This document shows, piece by piece, positions 1-7,827 of a stretch of DNA of 64,000 bases. A program made the position numbers and the translations under genes. Origin of the DNA: an uncultured Lachnospiraceae bacterium (GTDB lineage Bacteria; Bacillota_A; Clostridia; Lachnospirales; Lachnospiraceae); contig CANOBT010000004.1 of assembly GCA_947564305.1 (NCBI GenBank), positions 1-64,000 on the forward strand, written 5' to 3'. Each line of letters opens with the position of its first letter. The stretch's first letter is position 1. Below the pieces are notes generated by a model, which saw only the letters and a list, made by a program, of their open reading frames with translations, did no database searches and was not told the DNA's origin.

Positions 1-861
1 TCCAATGTCCTGAGTTCGCCCCAACACCAGTTCTATAGCACGGAGGATGACCATTCTGCATAATAGTTCCGGACATTCTTCCATAAGTTCTATTCTAAGC
101 AGGCAGGATTTCGTTTGTTTCAGGGATACTTGTGCATATTTTTCAAATGCCGCCTTCGACTGCAGCTGCATATAGTCCTGCAGCTCCCAGACCTGCTCCA
201 TCGCTTCATTCATATGCCGTACTGCCTGTATATTAACTTCTTTTTCTAGAAATGGGATTACCTGATGGCGCAGTTTATTTCTCGTATATTTGGTATCATC
301 ATTTGTCTCATCTGTGCAAAAGCTTAAGCTTCGCTCCTGCAGAAAACCTTCAATCTCATCTCTTCTCATACAAAGAAGCGGACGGATGTATTTTCCATTC
401 ACCGGCCGGATACCCCCTATACCCGACAGGCCCGTTCCCCGTGCCAGATTCCACAATAGAGTCTCGGCATTATCATTCTGGTGATGTGCAAGGGCAATCT
501 TAGTCCCGTGATATTTCCTGGCAGCCTTTTCAAAAGCCTCACGGCGCACCATCCTTCCAGCTTCCTCAACAGATTGTTTCCGTTTTTTTGCAATTGATTC
601 CAAATGAACCTGTAAAACTTCCAAAGGGACAGCATATTTTTCGCACAAACGCCGTACAAATGCTTCATCATAGTCTGCTGCCTCCCCTCTTAACCCATGA
701 TTCACATGCACTACCGTAAATCCAATTCCAAGTTCTGATTTCATTTGCAAAAGCACGAAAAAGAGGCATACCGAATCTGCACCACCCGATACACCTGCTA
801 TGATATAATCTTCTGTTGTAATCATGTTGTACTTTTTGATAAAATGCCTTATTCTTTCCAT
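1..861 (-). CDS. tilS: tRNA(Ile)-lysidine synthetase TilS (3' end outside window)
   Basis: Cytoplasmic PP-loop ATPase that modifies the wobble C34 of the AUA-reading tRNA(Ile) to lysidine. Read on the minus strand, the frame is open from the ATG at 861 to the window edge (287 codons). It shows the PP-loop SGGADS at residues 25-30, then VVHVNHGLRG and AHHQNDNAETLLWNLARG, all typical of TilS. The ATG follows an AT-rich stretch with only a weak ribosome binding site, but no better in-frame start precedes the PP-loop. The C-terminal tRNA-binding part lies beyond base 1, so completeness cannot be judged. Confidence 0.9.
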   Translation of the reverse strand, partial: MERIRHFIKKYNMITTEDYIIAGVSGGADSVCLFFVLLQMKSELGIGFTVVHVNHGLRGEAADYDEAFVRRLCEKYAVPLEVLQVHLESIAKKRKQSVEEAGRMVRREAFEKAARKYHGTKIALAHHQNDNAETLLWNLARGTGLSGIGGIRPVNGKYIRPLLCMRRDEIEGFLQERSLSFCTDETNDDTKYTRNKLRHQVIPFLEKEVNIQAVRHMNEAMEQVWELQDYMQLQSKAAFEKYAQVSLKQTKSCLLRIELMEECPELLCRMVILRAIELVLGRTQDIG

Positions 862-943
862 ATGCAAACTATACTCAATCTTGGAAAAAAAAGCAAGAGG
901 AAGGCATTATTTTGTTGTAGTAGCCTTATAAACTCTACAGACA

Positions 944-985
944 ATCGGGCTGCTAAAGCCTATCTGTAGGTAATCACAGCCCGAT
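944..985 (-). terminator. hairpin at the 3' end of larE
   Basis: A 9-bp perfect inverted repeat (ATCGGGCTG / CAGCCCGAT) with a 24-base loop spans the larE stop codon. No clear T-tract follows on the minus strand, so it is only a candidate terminator or 3'-end stabiliser. Confidence 0.35.
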
Positions 986-1819
986 ATCCATACTGCCGGA
1001 ACGAAACCCTTCTAAATCTAGCGTAACATAAAAATATCCTAATTTTTTCATATAAAATATCACATTTTCTCTATTTTGTAACAAAATCGGAAACTCTTCA
1101 GGATTAATTTCCATCCTGACAATCTCGTTATGGACGCGCAGCCTCACATTATACAAGCCAAGAGATTTCAAAAATTCCTCGCCTTGTTCTACTTTGTGCA
1201 GTTCTTCGTATGACAACTTTGTTCCGTAAGGGAATCGGGTTGCAAGGCACGGGACAGCGGGACGACTCCATACTGACAGGTGGTACTCTTCTGCGAGCTT
1301 ACGCACATCTTCTTTTGTAAAACCAGCGTCAGCCAGAGGGCTGATAACGCCTAATTCACGGATTGCTTTTAGGCCCGGACGGTAAGCATGCAAATCGTCT
1401 GCGTTTGTACCTTCCAGGATTGTGGGAACTCCAAGCTCAGACGCCTTTTCCTGGATTTTTGTAAAAAGATGCTTTTTACAGCGATAGCATCTGTCTGGCG
1501 GATTCTCGCCGATTCCGGCATCCATCAGTTCATCCACCGAAATAACCAGATGTTTCGCCCCTATTTCTTCTGCCACCTTTGCAGCATGTTCGATTTCACA
1601 GGTTGGATGAAGCTGTGTCTGCATTGTCACTGCATAAACCGTACTGTATATAGGTTGTTTTCTGCTCTGTGTATTTTGTTCCTCGTCTGAGGATTCACAC
1701 GCAAGTTTCAAAAGAATACTGCTGTCTACACCGCCTGAAAACGCCACCATACATTTTTCTTTTGTGTAAACTTGCATCTGTTTTTTCAGTTTTCTTTTCT
1801 TTTCTTCGTATTCTGTCAT
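974..1819 (-). CDS. larE: LarE, sulfur transferase of nickel-pincer cofactor synthesis
   Basis: LarE inserts sulfur into pyridinium-3,5-dicarboxylate mononucleotide, the last organic step before nickel insertion in making the nickel-pincer nucleotide of lactate racemase-type enzymes. The 281-residue protein has a PP-loop SGGVDSS at residues 28-34. It has a CYRC pair at C111/C114 and C191 in a PCLATRFPYG segment. C191 sits where the sacrificial cysteine of Lactobacillus LarE lies. The three cysteines together would fit the cluster-dependent LarE type, which is inference. Its ATG overlaps the larC stop by four bases, so the two are translationally coupled. Confidence 0.88.
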   Translation of the reverse strand: MTEYEEKKRKLKKQMQVYTKEKCMVAFSGGVDSSILLKLACESSDEEQNTQSRKQPIYSTVYAVTMQTQLHPTCEIEHAAKVAEEIGAKHLVISVDELMDAGIGENPPDRCYRCKKHLFTKIQEKASELGVPTILEGTNADDLHAYRPGLKAIRELGVISPLADAGFTKEDVRKLAEEYHLSVWSRPAVPCLATRFPYGTKLSYEELHKVEQGEEFLKSLGLYNVRLRVHNEIVRMEINPEEFPILLQNRENVIFYMKKLGYFYVTLDLEGFRSGSMDIGL

Positions 1820-3141
1820 TGGCCGGACACTTCTCTTTTTATTTTTTCAAATGCATCCTGGTAGCTGATGCCATGCTTACCCGCTAATCGTTTCACTGAT
1901 GTGTATTCCGGATAATACCGTTTTTCTCCATCCGGAAGGGTGCAGACTTTTATCTCCGCCTCCCCCAGAGATGTATGCACTCTCATTTCTGTGCGTTCCA
2001 GCACGGTCCGCTCCATCTCCACCCTGCGGATGCCAATTGTCGTGGTTTCCTTGAAAATAATATTCTCCATTTGGGAAATAGATTCTTTATCACAAATCAC
2101 GTTTAGCTGGTATGCCGGACGGTTCTTCTTCATGAATACCGGAATATAGTTTACATCTCGCGCACCGGCTTTCAAAAGCCGCTTCATCACATATCCCAGG
2201 CTTTCTCCGGTGCAATCATCAATATTCGTTTCCAGACGATAGATTGTATCTCTGCCGTCAACATCCGCAGGCGAATCCTTTTTACCTTCTTCCACATCTG
2301 ATATTCTGTCGATGAGCATTGCCCGGAGCAGACTTGGCCTGTCATAAGTACGTTTTCCGGCGCCCATTCCTGTCTTTTGGATGGTAAATGCTTCTGGAAG
2401 ATGGTCCGAAGTTTTGATTGCTGCCACAATTGCAGCGCCGGTTGGAGTCACCAGTTCACCTTCCGTGTCTGTCAGATGAAGAACCAATCCGTTTGCCCTG
2501 GCAATATTGACAACTGCCGGCACCGGAACCGGAATAACACCATGCTGACAGCACACAAATCCCTGTCCTTCGCAAATCTTAGGAACGATAACCTCCGCAA
2601 TATCCAGATTATCCAGACACACGGCGACTGCTGCGATATCTACAATCGAATCCACCGCACCAACTTCATGGAAATGAACCTGCTCCACAGGAACACCATG
2701 TGCTTTTGCTTCCGCTTCCGCGAGAATCGTAAAAATACTCTGGGCCGTTTGTCTTGCCCTGTCAGTAAGGTCTGCCTGTCCGATAATTTCCATAACTTCT
2801 TTCAAGCCACGATGGACGTGCGGATGTCCTTCATTATGATGATGGTGGTGATGATGTTCTGAGTCATGATGGTGCTCCTCCGGCTCATGCACATGCTTTC
2901 CATGCAGGTACTCCATATCATGGTCATGGTTTTCATGTTCTGTATCCAGTCGTACCAAAAAATCACAGGCATCCAGCCCTGATTTTTTTACTCTGTTAAT
3001 TTCAATTGAAAAGCCATCCACAGGCAGGCTCTTGACTGCCTTTCTAAGCACCTCTTCTTCTGCACCCAAATCCAATAACGCAGCAACCGTCATATCACCG
3101 CTGATACCCGATGAACATTCCAGATACAATGTATTTCCCAT
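1816..3141 (-). CDS. larC: LarC, nickel insertion enzyme of pincer cofactor synthesis
   Basis: CTP-dependent cyclometallase that inserts nickel into the pincer nucleotide. The N-terminus LYLECSSGISGDM is typical of the family. Residues about 70-112 form a His-rich tract with a run of seven histidines, a likely nickel store or delivery loop, followed by HFHEVGAVDSI. The C-terminal half contains TNIDDCTGESLGYV. The gene is one uninterrupted frame, whereas the Lactobacillus plantarum gene needs a frameshift to make full-length LarC. The second ATG (3141) is chosen because GGAG lies 10 bases before it but only one base before the first ATG. It lies between larB and larE. Confidence 0.92.
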   Translation of the reverse strand: MGNTLYLECSSGISGDMTVAALLDLGAEEEVLRKAVKSLPVDGFSIEINRVKKSGLDACDFLVRLDTEHENHDHDMEYLHGKHVHEPEEHHHDSEHHHHHHHNEGHPHVHRGLKEVMEIIGQADLTDRARQTAQSIFTILAEAEAKAHGVPVEQVHFHEVGAVDSIVDIAAVAVCLDNLDIAEVIVPKICEGQGFVCCQHGVIPVPVPAVVNIARANGLVLHLTDTEGELVTPTGAAIVAAIKTSDHLPEAFTIQKTGMGAGKRTYDRPSLLRAMLIDRISDVEEGKKDSPADVDGRDTIYRLETNIDDCTGESLGYVMKRLLKAGARDVNYIPVFMKKNRPAYQLNVICDKESISQMENIIFKETTTIGIRRVEMERTVLERTEMRVHTSLGEAEIKVCTLPDGEKRYYPEYTSVKRLAGKHGISYQDAFEKIKREVSGQ

Positions 3142-3146
3142 TTTTC

Positions 3147-3896
3147 TCATTCTCCTTTCACTGCCAGCCGGTTAATCTGCGTGGCGATATATCCTGCACC
3201 ATAGCCATTATCAATATTTACAACTGCAATCCCATTTGCACAGGAATTGATCATCGTAAGCAGTGCTGAAAGACCGTTCATACTAGCTCCATATCCGACA
3301 GAGGTTGGCACTGCAATGACTGGGCGGCTGACCAGCCCGCCTAGCACGCTCGCCAAAGCGCCCTCCATACCTGCCACTGCTACAATACAATTTGCCTTCT
3401 GAATCACGTCCAGATGGGACAGCATTCGATGAATACCGCTGACCCCCACATCATAAATCCGATTGACATTCGCCCCGAAATATTCCGCTGTCTGAGCCGC
3501 TTCCTCTGCGACCGGAATATCCGCCGTGCCTGCGGTACAAACGGCAATCTCCCCGATACGTTTCTTATCTTGCTTTTCTATTTTTAAAATATGAGATACT
3601 TCATCATATACTACCTGAGGTAATAATTCCTTCACAATTTCATATTGATGCTGTGAAGCACGAGTGCCAAATACTTCGCCATTTTCCTCATATAACCTCT
3701 GATAAATATTCTTCAAATGCACATCTGCTTTTCTGCTACAAAATACAACCTCTGGAAAACCAGAACGGATTTCTCGGTAAGTGTCTAGCTTGGCATACCC
3801 CATCTCCTCATAAGGCTGCTTTTGAAAATATCGTTCCGCATCTTCCACCGACATGCTGCCGGACTTTACCTGCTCCAAGACTTCCCTTGCATCCAT
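3147..3896 (-). CDS. larB: LarB, carboxylase/hydrolase of pincer cofactor synthesis
   Basis: LarB carboxylates and hydrolyses nicotinate adenine dinucleotide, the first step of nickel-pincer synthesis. The roughly 249-residue protein has an N-terminal helical part (ARE-VLEQVKSGSMSVEDAERYF) and a C-terminal AIR-carboxylase (PurE)-like domain with AVCTAGTADIPVAEEA, VAGMEGALASVLGGL and VPTSVGYGAS. The start at 3896 is preferred because GGAGG lies eight bases before it; the ATG at 3911 would contain that site. It is the first of three adjacent lar genes; no larA or larD homologue is in the window. Confidence 0.9.
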   Translation of the reverse strand: MDAREVLEQVKSGSMSVEDAERYFQKQPYEEMGYAKLDTYREIRSGFPEVVFCSRKADVHLKNIYQRLYEENGEVFGTRASQHQYEIVKELLPQVVYDEVSHILKIEKQDKKRIGEIAVCTAGTADIPVAEEAAQTAEYFGANVNRIYDVGVSGIHRMLSHLDVIQKANCIVAVAGMEGALASVLGGLVSRPVIAVPTSVGYGASMNGLSALLTMINSCANGIAVVNIDNGYGAGYIATQINRLAVKGE

Positions 3897-3981
3897 TTTT
3901 GTATCCTCCATCTATATAAAAATCAAATGTACATGCCCGCCATATCCATCCGGCCCGCTGCTTCGCGGAAATTAACAGCTC

Positions 3982-4914
3982 TCATTTCTCCATCATGCCA
4001 TTTATCGTATCAGTATTGATTTTTCCTTCCATTGGACCAAACGCAGCAGCATTCAGTGCCCCTGCCGCAGCCCCCATCTGTGCAGCTTCTTTTACGCTTT
4101 TCCCCTGGACAAGACCTGCCAAAAATGCTCCGTCAAAACAATCCCCTGCCCCAGTCGCATCCACCTGCTCCACCGGATAGACACCAACTTCCACCATACT
4201 ATCCCGCTGATAAATCTGACTTCCCTTTGAACCGTTCTTTAACACTAAAATATCAAGCCGCGGATACTCAAAACAACTTTTCACCGCTTCCTCCACCGTG
4301 TCCTTCCCGGTAATCAACAACAGCTCTTCCACTCCTGGAAGAAAGATACTGGCATGCTCCATCACTTCTCGAATCACTTCATGGATAGACTCATCTGTAA
4401 AAAGTTCCTTGCGGATATTCGGGTCAAAGGAAATCCTTGTCCCTTCGCCAGCAAAAAGACGCATGGTTTTTAATATCTCTTGTGCAAAATTGGGGTTCGA
4501 CATCAAGGAGCATCCCATGATATGCATATATTTCACCCCTTGAAATTCACCCTGGCAAGGAGCCTTTGCCTCAACAGCCGGAGTATTCCCCATATGGAAA
4601 ATAAATTTACGAGAACCATCTTTAAAATAAGTGACAAATGCGCAGCCTGTAGCACGTTCTTCACTTTTAATGACATGGCTCACATCAACTCCGTCTTTTT
4701 TCAGACGTTCTAACAGACATGTTCCAAAATCGTCTTTTCCCACACCGCCGATAATCGCCGTTTTACATCCAAGTCTGGCAGCCGCGTCAATACATATGGC
4801 GGGTGCTCCACTCGGGTAAGGACCTCTGAACACGCCGGCTTCGTAAAGCGGAACCTCCTCCTGTTCCCGCATAATCTCTACAATCATCTCACCCATGGTC
4901 AGAATATCTATCAT
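3982..4914 (-). CDS. PfkB-family sugar kinase
   Basis: Ribokinase/PfkB-fold cytoplasmic kinase of about 310 residues. It has the N-terminal GE(M)IVE and GGVGKDDFG motifs and the C-terminal signature DATGAGDCFDGAFLAG, whose GAGD aspartate (about residue 258) is the catalytic base. Substrate cannot be read with certainty; 2-keto-3-deoxygluconate or fructose would fit the family. It sits 70-85 bases upstream of larB and 55 bases after the thioredoxin-like gene on the same strand, so it is probably cotranscribed with larBCE. This hints at a sugar acid or sugar whose epimerisation uses a LarA-type enzyme, but that is inference. The ATG at 4914 is preferred to the GTG at 4923. Confidence 0.82.
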   Translation of the reverse strand: MIDILTMGEMIVEIMREQEEVPLYEAGVFRGPYPSGAPAICIDAAARLGCKTAIIGGVGKDDFGTCLLERLKKDGVDVSHVIKSEERATGCAFVTYFKDGSRKFIFHMGNTPAVEAKAPCQGEFQGVKYMHIMGCSLMSNPNFAQEILKTMRLFAGEGTRISFDPNIRKELFTDESIHEVIREVMEHASIFLPGVEELLLITGKDTVEEAVKSCFEYPRLDILVLKNGSKGSQIYQRDSMVEVGVYPVEQVDATGAGDCFDGAFLAGLVQGKSVKEAAQMGAAAGALNAAAFGPMEGKINTDTINGMMEK

Positions 4915-4969
4915 GCTTTTCACCGTTCCTTTCGCTTTCTTGCCTCCCGGCCAACAGCTCTCTCACTTC

Positions 4970-5575
4970 CTATTTTAAAAATCCATCAATCATCTCTTTC
5001 CATTCTGATTTTTCCCGGGAACCCAAAACACTGTCCAGGAGCTTCCCATCCTGATCAAAGAAAAAAGTCGTGGGTACTGCCGTTACATCCGCAAGGAGTC
5101 CTTCCTTTAGAGACTGGTTTAAAAGCAGATGCGGATAACCTGCACTTGTCTGTGCAATCAGTGTCTCTACAAGACTCACCGTCTCCTCGTCAGCCCCTTC
5201 CGGCACATCGCTCACAATTCCAATAATCTGAAAATCCTCTGAATCATATTCCTGTGAAAGTTCTCCCAAAGCCGGCATCTCATTCAGACAAGGGCTGCAA
5301 TAGGTTGCCCATACATTGATCATCGTAAGCTTTGATTCTGAAAACATATCTGACGAAACAGGATTTCCTTCCATATCCTGTCCTTCAAAGGCAGCCTCGC
5401 CAGATAAACTGTCTTCCTTGGAGCCGGATGTTTTTTCGGGGACAGCATCTTTTGCCCCTGTATCCGCCCCTGCACATCCCATCAATAGAATGACCGCCAG
5501 GATACAAAACAGTAAATGTTTCTTCTGAAACCGCCCCGTGTTCCCTGAGCCGTCAGCAATCCATCTAAACATCAT
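4970..5575 (-). CDS. TlpA/ResA-like thioredoxin-fold lipoprotein
   Basis: Predicted membrane-anchored lipoprotein of about 200 residues. A basic N-terminus is followed by a hydrophobic stretch (LLFCILAVILLMGC) ending in a lipobox cysteine and an S/D/E-rich linker. A redoxin domain follows with the active site WATYCSPC, NEMPAL and the cis-proline region VTAVPTTFF. Such proteins reduce or isomerise disulfides outside the membrane. The C-terminus is complete (DGFLK). It overlaps the end of ribD by about 10 bases, so the genes are coupled. Partner and substrate cannot be told from the sequence. Confidence 0.85.
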   Translation of the reverse strand: MMFRWIADGSGNTGRFQKKHLLFCILAVILLMGCAGADTGAKDAVPEKTSGSKEDSLSGEAAFEGQDMEGNPVSSDMFSESKLTMINVWATYCSPCLNEMPALGELSQEYDSEDFQIIGIVSDVPEGADEETVSLVETLIAQTSAGYPHLLLNQSLKEGLLADVTAVPTTFFFDQDGKLLDSVLGSREKSEWKEMIDGFLK

Positions 5576-6659
5576 TCTCCACCTCGCTTTCAATCAGAAA
5601 ATCTTCACCCAGACAGGTAATCCTGCTGTTTTTCAACGAAATGGCGTCATCCGGGGTCGGAGCGCCTTTGCCGTCCAATGGAGTACTGGCATTCTTTCCT
5701 CCCAACAGTTTCGGAGATATGTAGGCCTGTACCTTTTGCACGATTCCGCTTTTCAGTGCAATCCAATTTAAAGCACCTCCGCCCTCCATCAAAATACTGT
5801 CAATACGTTCATTTCCTAATTTTTCCATCAACTCATGCATATCCACATGGTTGTCTTTCTCTCCTACGAGCAAAATACGACAGCCTTGTTCCTCGTAAGC
5901 AAGCTGTCTTTCCCTATCGTCACAACAGGTAACAATGATTGTAGGAACCTGTTTCGCAGTAAGAACCACTTTTGCATCCTCCGGTGTACGAAGACTGGAA
6001 TCGCAAATAATACGGATTGGATTTTTCCCATCTTCCACGCGGCAGGTCAACAACGGGTCATCTGCAAGTATCGTCCCCACTCCTGCCATAATCGCAGTAT
6101 AGCGATGGCGCTGCTGGTGCAGGTGCTCTCTGGCTTCCTCCCCGATGATCCATTTTGATACACCGGTATATGCTGCAATCTTTCCATCCAATGTCATAGC
6201 ATATTTCATCACAACGAACGGTTTGCCGGTCCGAATAAAGTGAAAAAACACCTCATTCAGCTCATCGCACTCCTTCTGTAAAATATTCTCTGTTACTTCC
6301 ACCCCTTGTTCTCGTAACATCTGAATCCCTTTTCCGTTGACCTTTGGATTGGGGTCTCCGGAACCTATCACTACACGCCGGATTCCTGCTTTTAAAATTG
6401 CATCCACACAGGATGGCTGTTTCCCTTGATGACAGCAAGGTTCGAGTGTCACATACATATCTGCGCCTTCTGGGGACTCCGTACAGGAATCCAACGCATT
6501 TCGCTCTGCATGATATTCCCCATATTTCTTATGCCATCCCTGGCCAATAATCCGGCCATCCTTTACAATCACCGCTCCCACCATAGGATTCGGAGCGACA
6601 AAGCCACAGCCTTTTTTAGCAAGCTGCAATGCCATCTGCATATATTCCTGATCTTTCAC
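5565..6659 (-). CDS. ribD: RibD, bifunctional riboflavin deaminase/reductase
   Basis: Converts diaminohydroxyphosphoribosylamino-pyrimidine to the ribitylamino-uracil phosphate in riboflavin synthesis. The deaminase domain (about 1-145) has zinc ligands H50 (HAERN), C75 (EPCCHQGKQPSC) and C84. The C-terminal RibD reductase domain includes VVMKYAMTLDGKIA and LMEGGGALNW. The GTG at 6659 is preferred: a GGAGGT site lies before it and it gives the usual 364 residues. The longer open frame to 6854 would add an unlikely 65 residues. ribE, ribBA and ribH are absent beside it, and no FMN riboswitch is recognisable upstream, so it is an isolated rib gene here. Confidence 0.88.
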   Translation of the reverse strand: MKDQEYMQMALQLAKKGCGFVAPNPMVGAVIVKDGRIIGQGWHKKYGEYHAERNALDSCTESPEGADMYVTLEPCCHQGKQPSCVDAILKAGIRRVVIGSGDPNPKVNGKGIQMLREQGVEVTENILQKECDELNEVFFHFIRTGKPFVVMKYAMTLDGKIAAYTGVSKWIIGEEAREHLHQQRHRYTAIMAGVGTILADDPLLTCRVEDGKNPIRIICDSSLRTPEDAKVVLTAKQVPTIIVTCCDDRERQLAYEEQGCRILLVGEKDNHVDMHELMEKLGNERIDSILMEGGGALNWIALKSGIVQKVQAYISPKLLGGKNASTPLDGKGAPTPDDAISLKNSRITCLGEDFLIESEVENDV

Positions 6660-6888
6660 TGATACATACACCTCCAAAACCATAATACATTTCATGATAT
6701 AAAAATTGCCCTGAACAAAATGTCCGGGGCATTGTCCGCATTGTTCCTGAGGATTTTCCTTGCTGGAAATGCTCCTTTTGACAATGGGGGTATTATAACT
6801 CGTTATAACTGTGATTTCAAGAAGATTTTTCAGGCTTTTTGCTTTTTTTACCATTCATATGATAATAAGACGCAGTTCGTCAGTTTCA

Positions 6889-7668
6889 CTATTTCATCTT
6901 GTGTATCATATCCACAATCGAATACCCATAATTTTCCGCTGTCGCCCAGCCCTGACCCTGCGGATTTTCATTCTGACCGAGCCACTCCACATAAGGTGCG
7001 CTCCCCTTCATCACATATTCATACCGGTCATCCACACATTCCTGTGTCAATGCATCCGCCGTCGCGTATGCTTTCAAGTGTTGAATCTGGGCCCGGATTC
7101 CGGTACGGACATCGGGATAAGAATTTCCCGGAACTCCACCTCCTGTGGTCCCCAGTCCTGCAAAATTGAATTGCTCAATAGAGGCATCCCCTCCATATTG
7201 CAGCCACCCGGTTTCCTTCATGGTCTGGGCAAACGCCACTTCGGGGCGCACCCCCTCGGCTGTCGACTCCTCATAATACATCTGACAGAAAGTTTCAATG
7301 GAATCCGCTCCGCCTTTGGACAGTTGTTCTGTCGGATACGGGACATTGCCGGTGTTAAAATAAGAAATCATCTGCTCAACTGTCACAGAGCTTGTTCCCA
7401 TAATCGGATACTGTCCATCCGCAATCACTTCCGCCGTAGAATTATCTTCATTAGAAGACGCATCCTCTTTCTTATCGCCCTCTGTATTCCCGGTTTCTTT
7501 CCCGTCTAGCTTTTTAGCGGCAGCTTCATTCTCCGCTTCTGCTTTTACGATTTTTGTATTTCTCTTTTCATTTTCCACCCCCATCTTTGCGCCCAATAGG
7601 CCAAGGCACACCACAAGGGCAACAGCAAGTCCTACTTCAATCCATATTTTTTTTATTTTCTGATCCAT
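6889..7668 (-). CDS. membrane-anchored glucosaminidase-domain hydrolase
   Basis: Cell-wall hydrolase with an N-terminal membrane anchor (about residues 10-27, VGLAVALVVCLGLLG) and a long Lys/Glu/Ala-rich linker to about residue 85. A glucosaminidase (PF01832-type) domain follows. The catalytic glutamate is in FAQTMKETGWLQYGG; FNFAGLGTTGGG and FPDVRTGIRAQIQHLKAY-like segments support the fold. It would cleave peptidoglycan glycan on the outer face. The end is intact (DMIHKMK). It stands alone, 35 bases upstream of the ribD region, with about 160 bases to the next gene. Confidence 0.82.
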   Translation of the reverse strand: MDQKIKKIWIEVGLAVALVVCLGLLGAKMGVENEKRNTKIVKAEAENEAAAKKLDGKETGNTEGDKKEDASSNEDNSTAEVIADGQYPIMGTSSVTVEQMISYFNTGNVPYPTEQLSKGGADSIETFCQMYYEESTAEGVRPEVAFAQTMKETGWLQYGGDASIEQFNFAGLGTTGGGVPGNSYPDVRTGIRAQIQHLKAYATADALTQECVDDRYEYVMKGSAPYVEWLGQNENPQGQGWATAENYGYSIVDMIHKMK

Positions 7669-7827
7669 ACCTTAAAACTCCTGTCCAATATTCTAAAATA
7701 AGATATATTCTTATCCCTATAACTATGATATATCATCTTGCCTTATACCTTTTATGAGCAATTTACAATATGAAATACATGCAACTTCTATATCTTTCTG
7801 GTATGGCACTTTGTATGACCCCATATT

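Noticed and set aside
2377..2862. 161-codon plus-strand frame opposite larC
   Set aside because: Cys/His/Asn-rich shadow of larC produced by its codon pattern.
1816..3141. frameshift within larC as in Lactobacillus
   Set aside because: Both halves are in one continuous frame here.
6660..6854. FMN riboswitch upstream of ribD
   Set aside because: A TTCAGGGCA stretch is present but the other conserved RFN helices and the ACCGGCGGT segment are missing.
6811..7509. 232-codon plus-strand frame
   Set aside because: Antisense to the glucosaminidase gene and rich in Arg/His/Ile with no start site.
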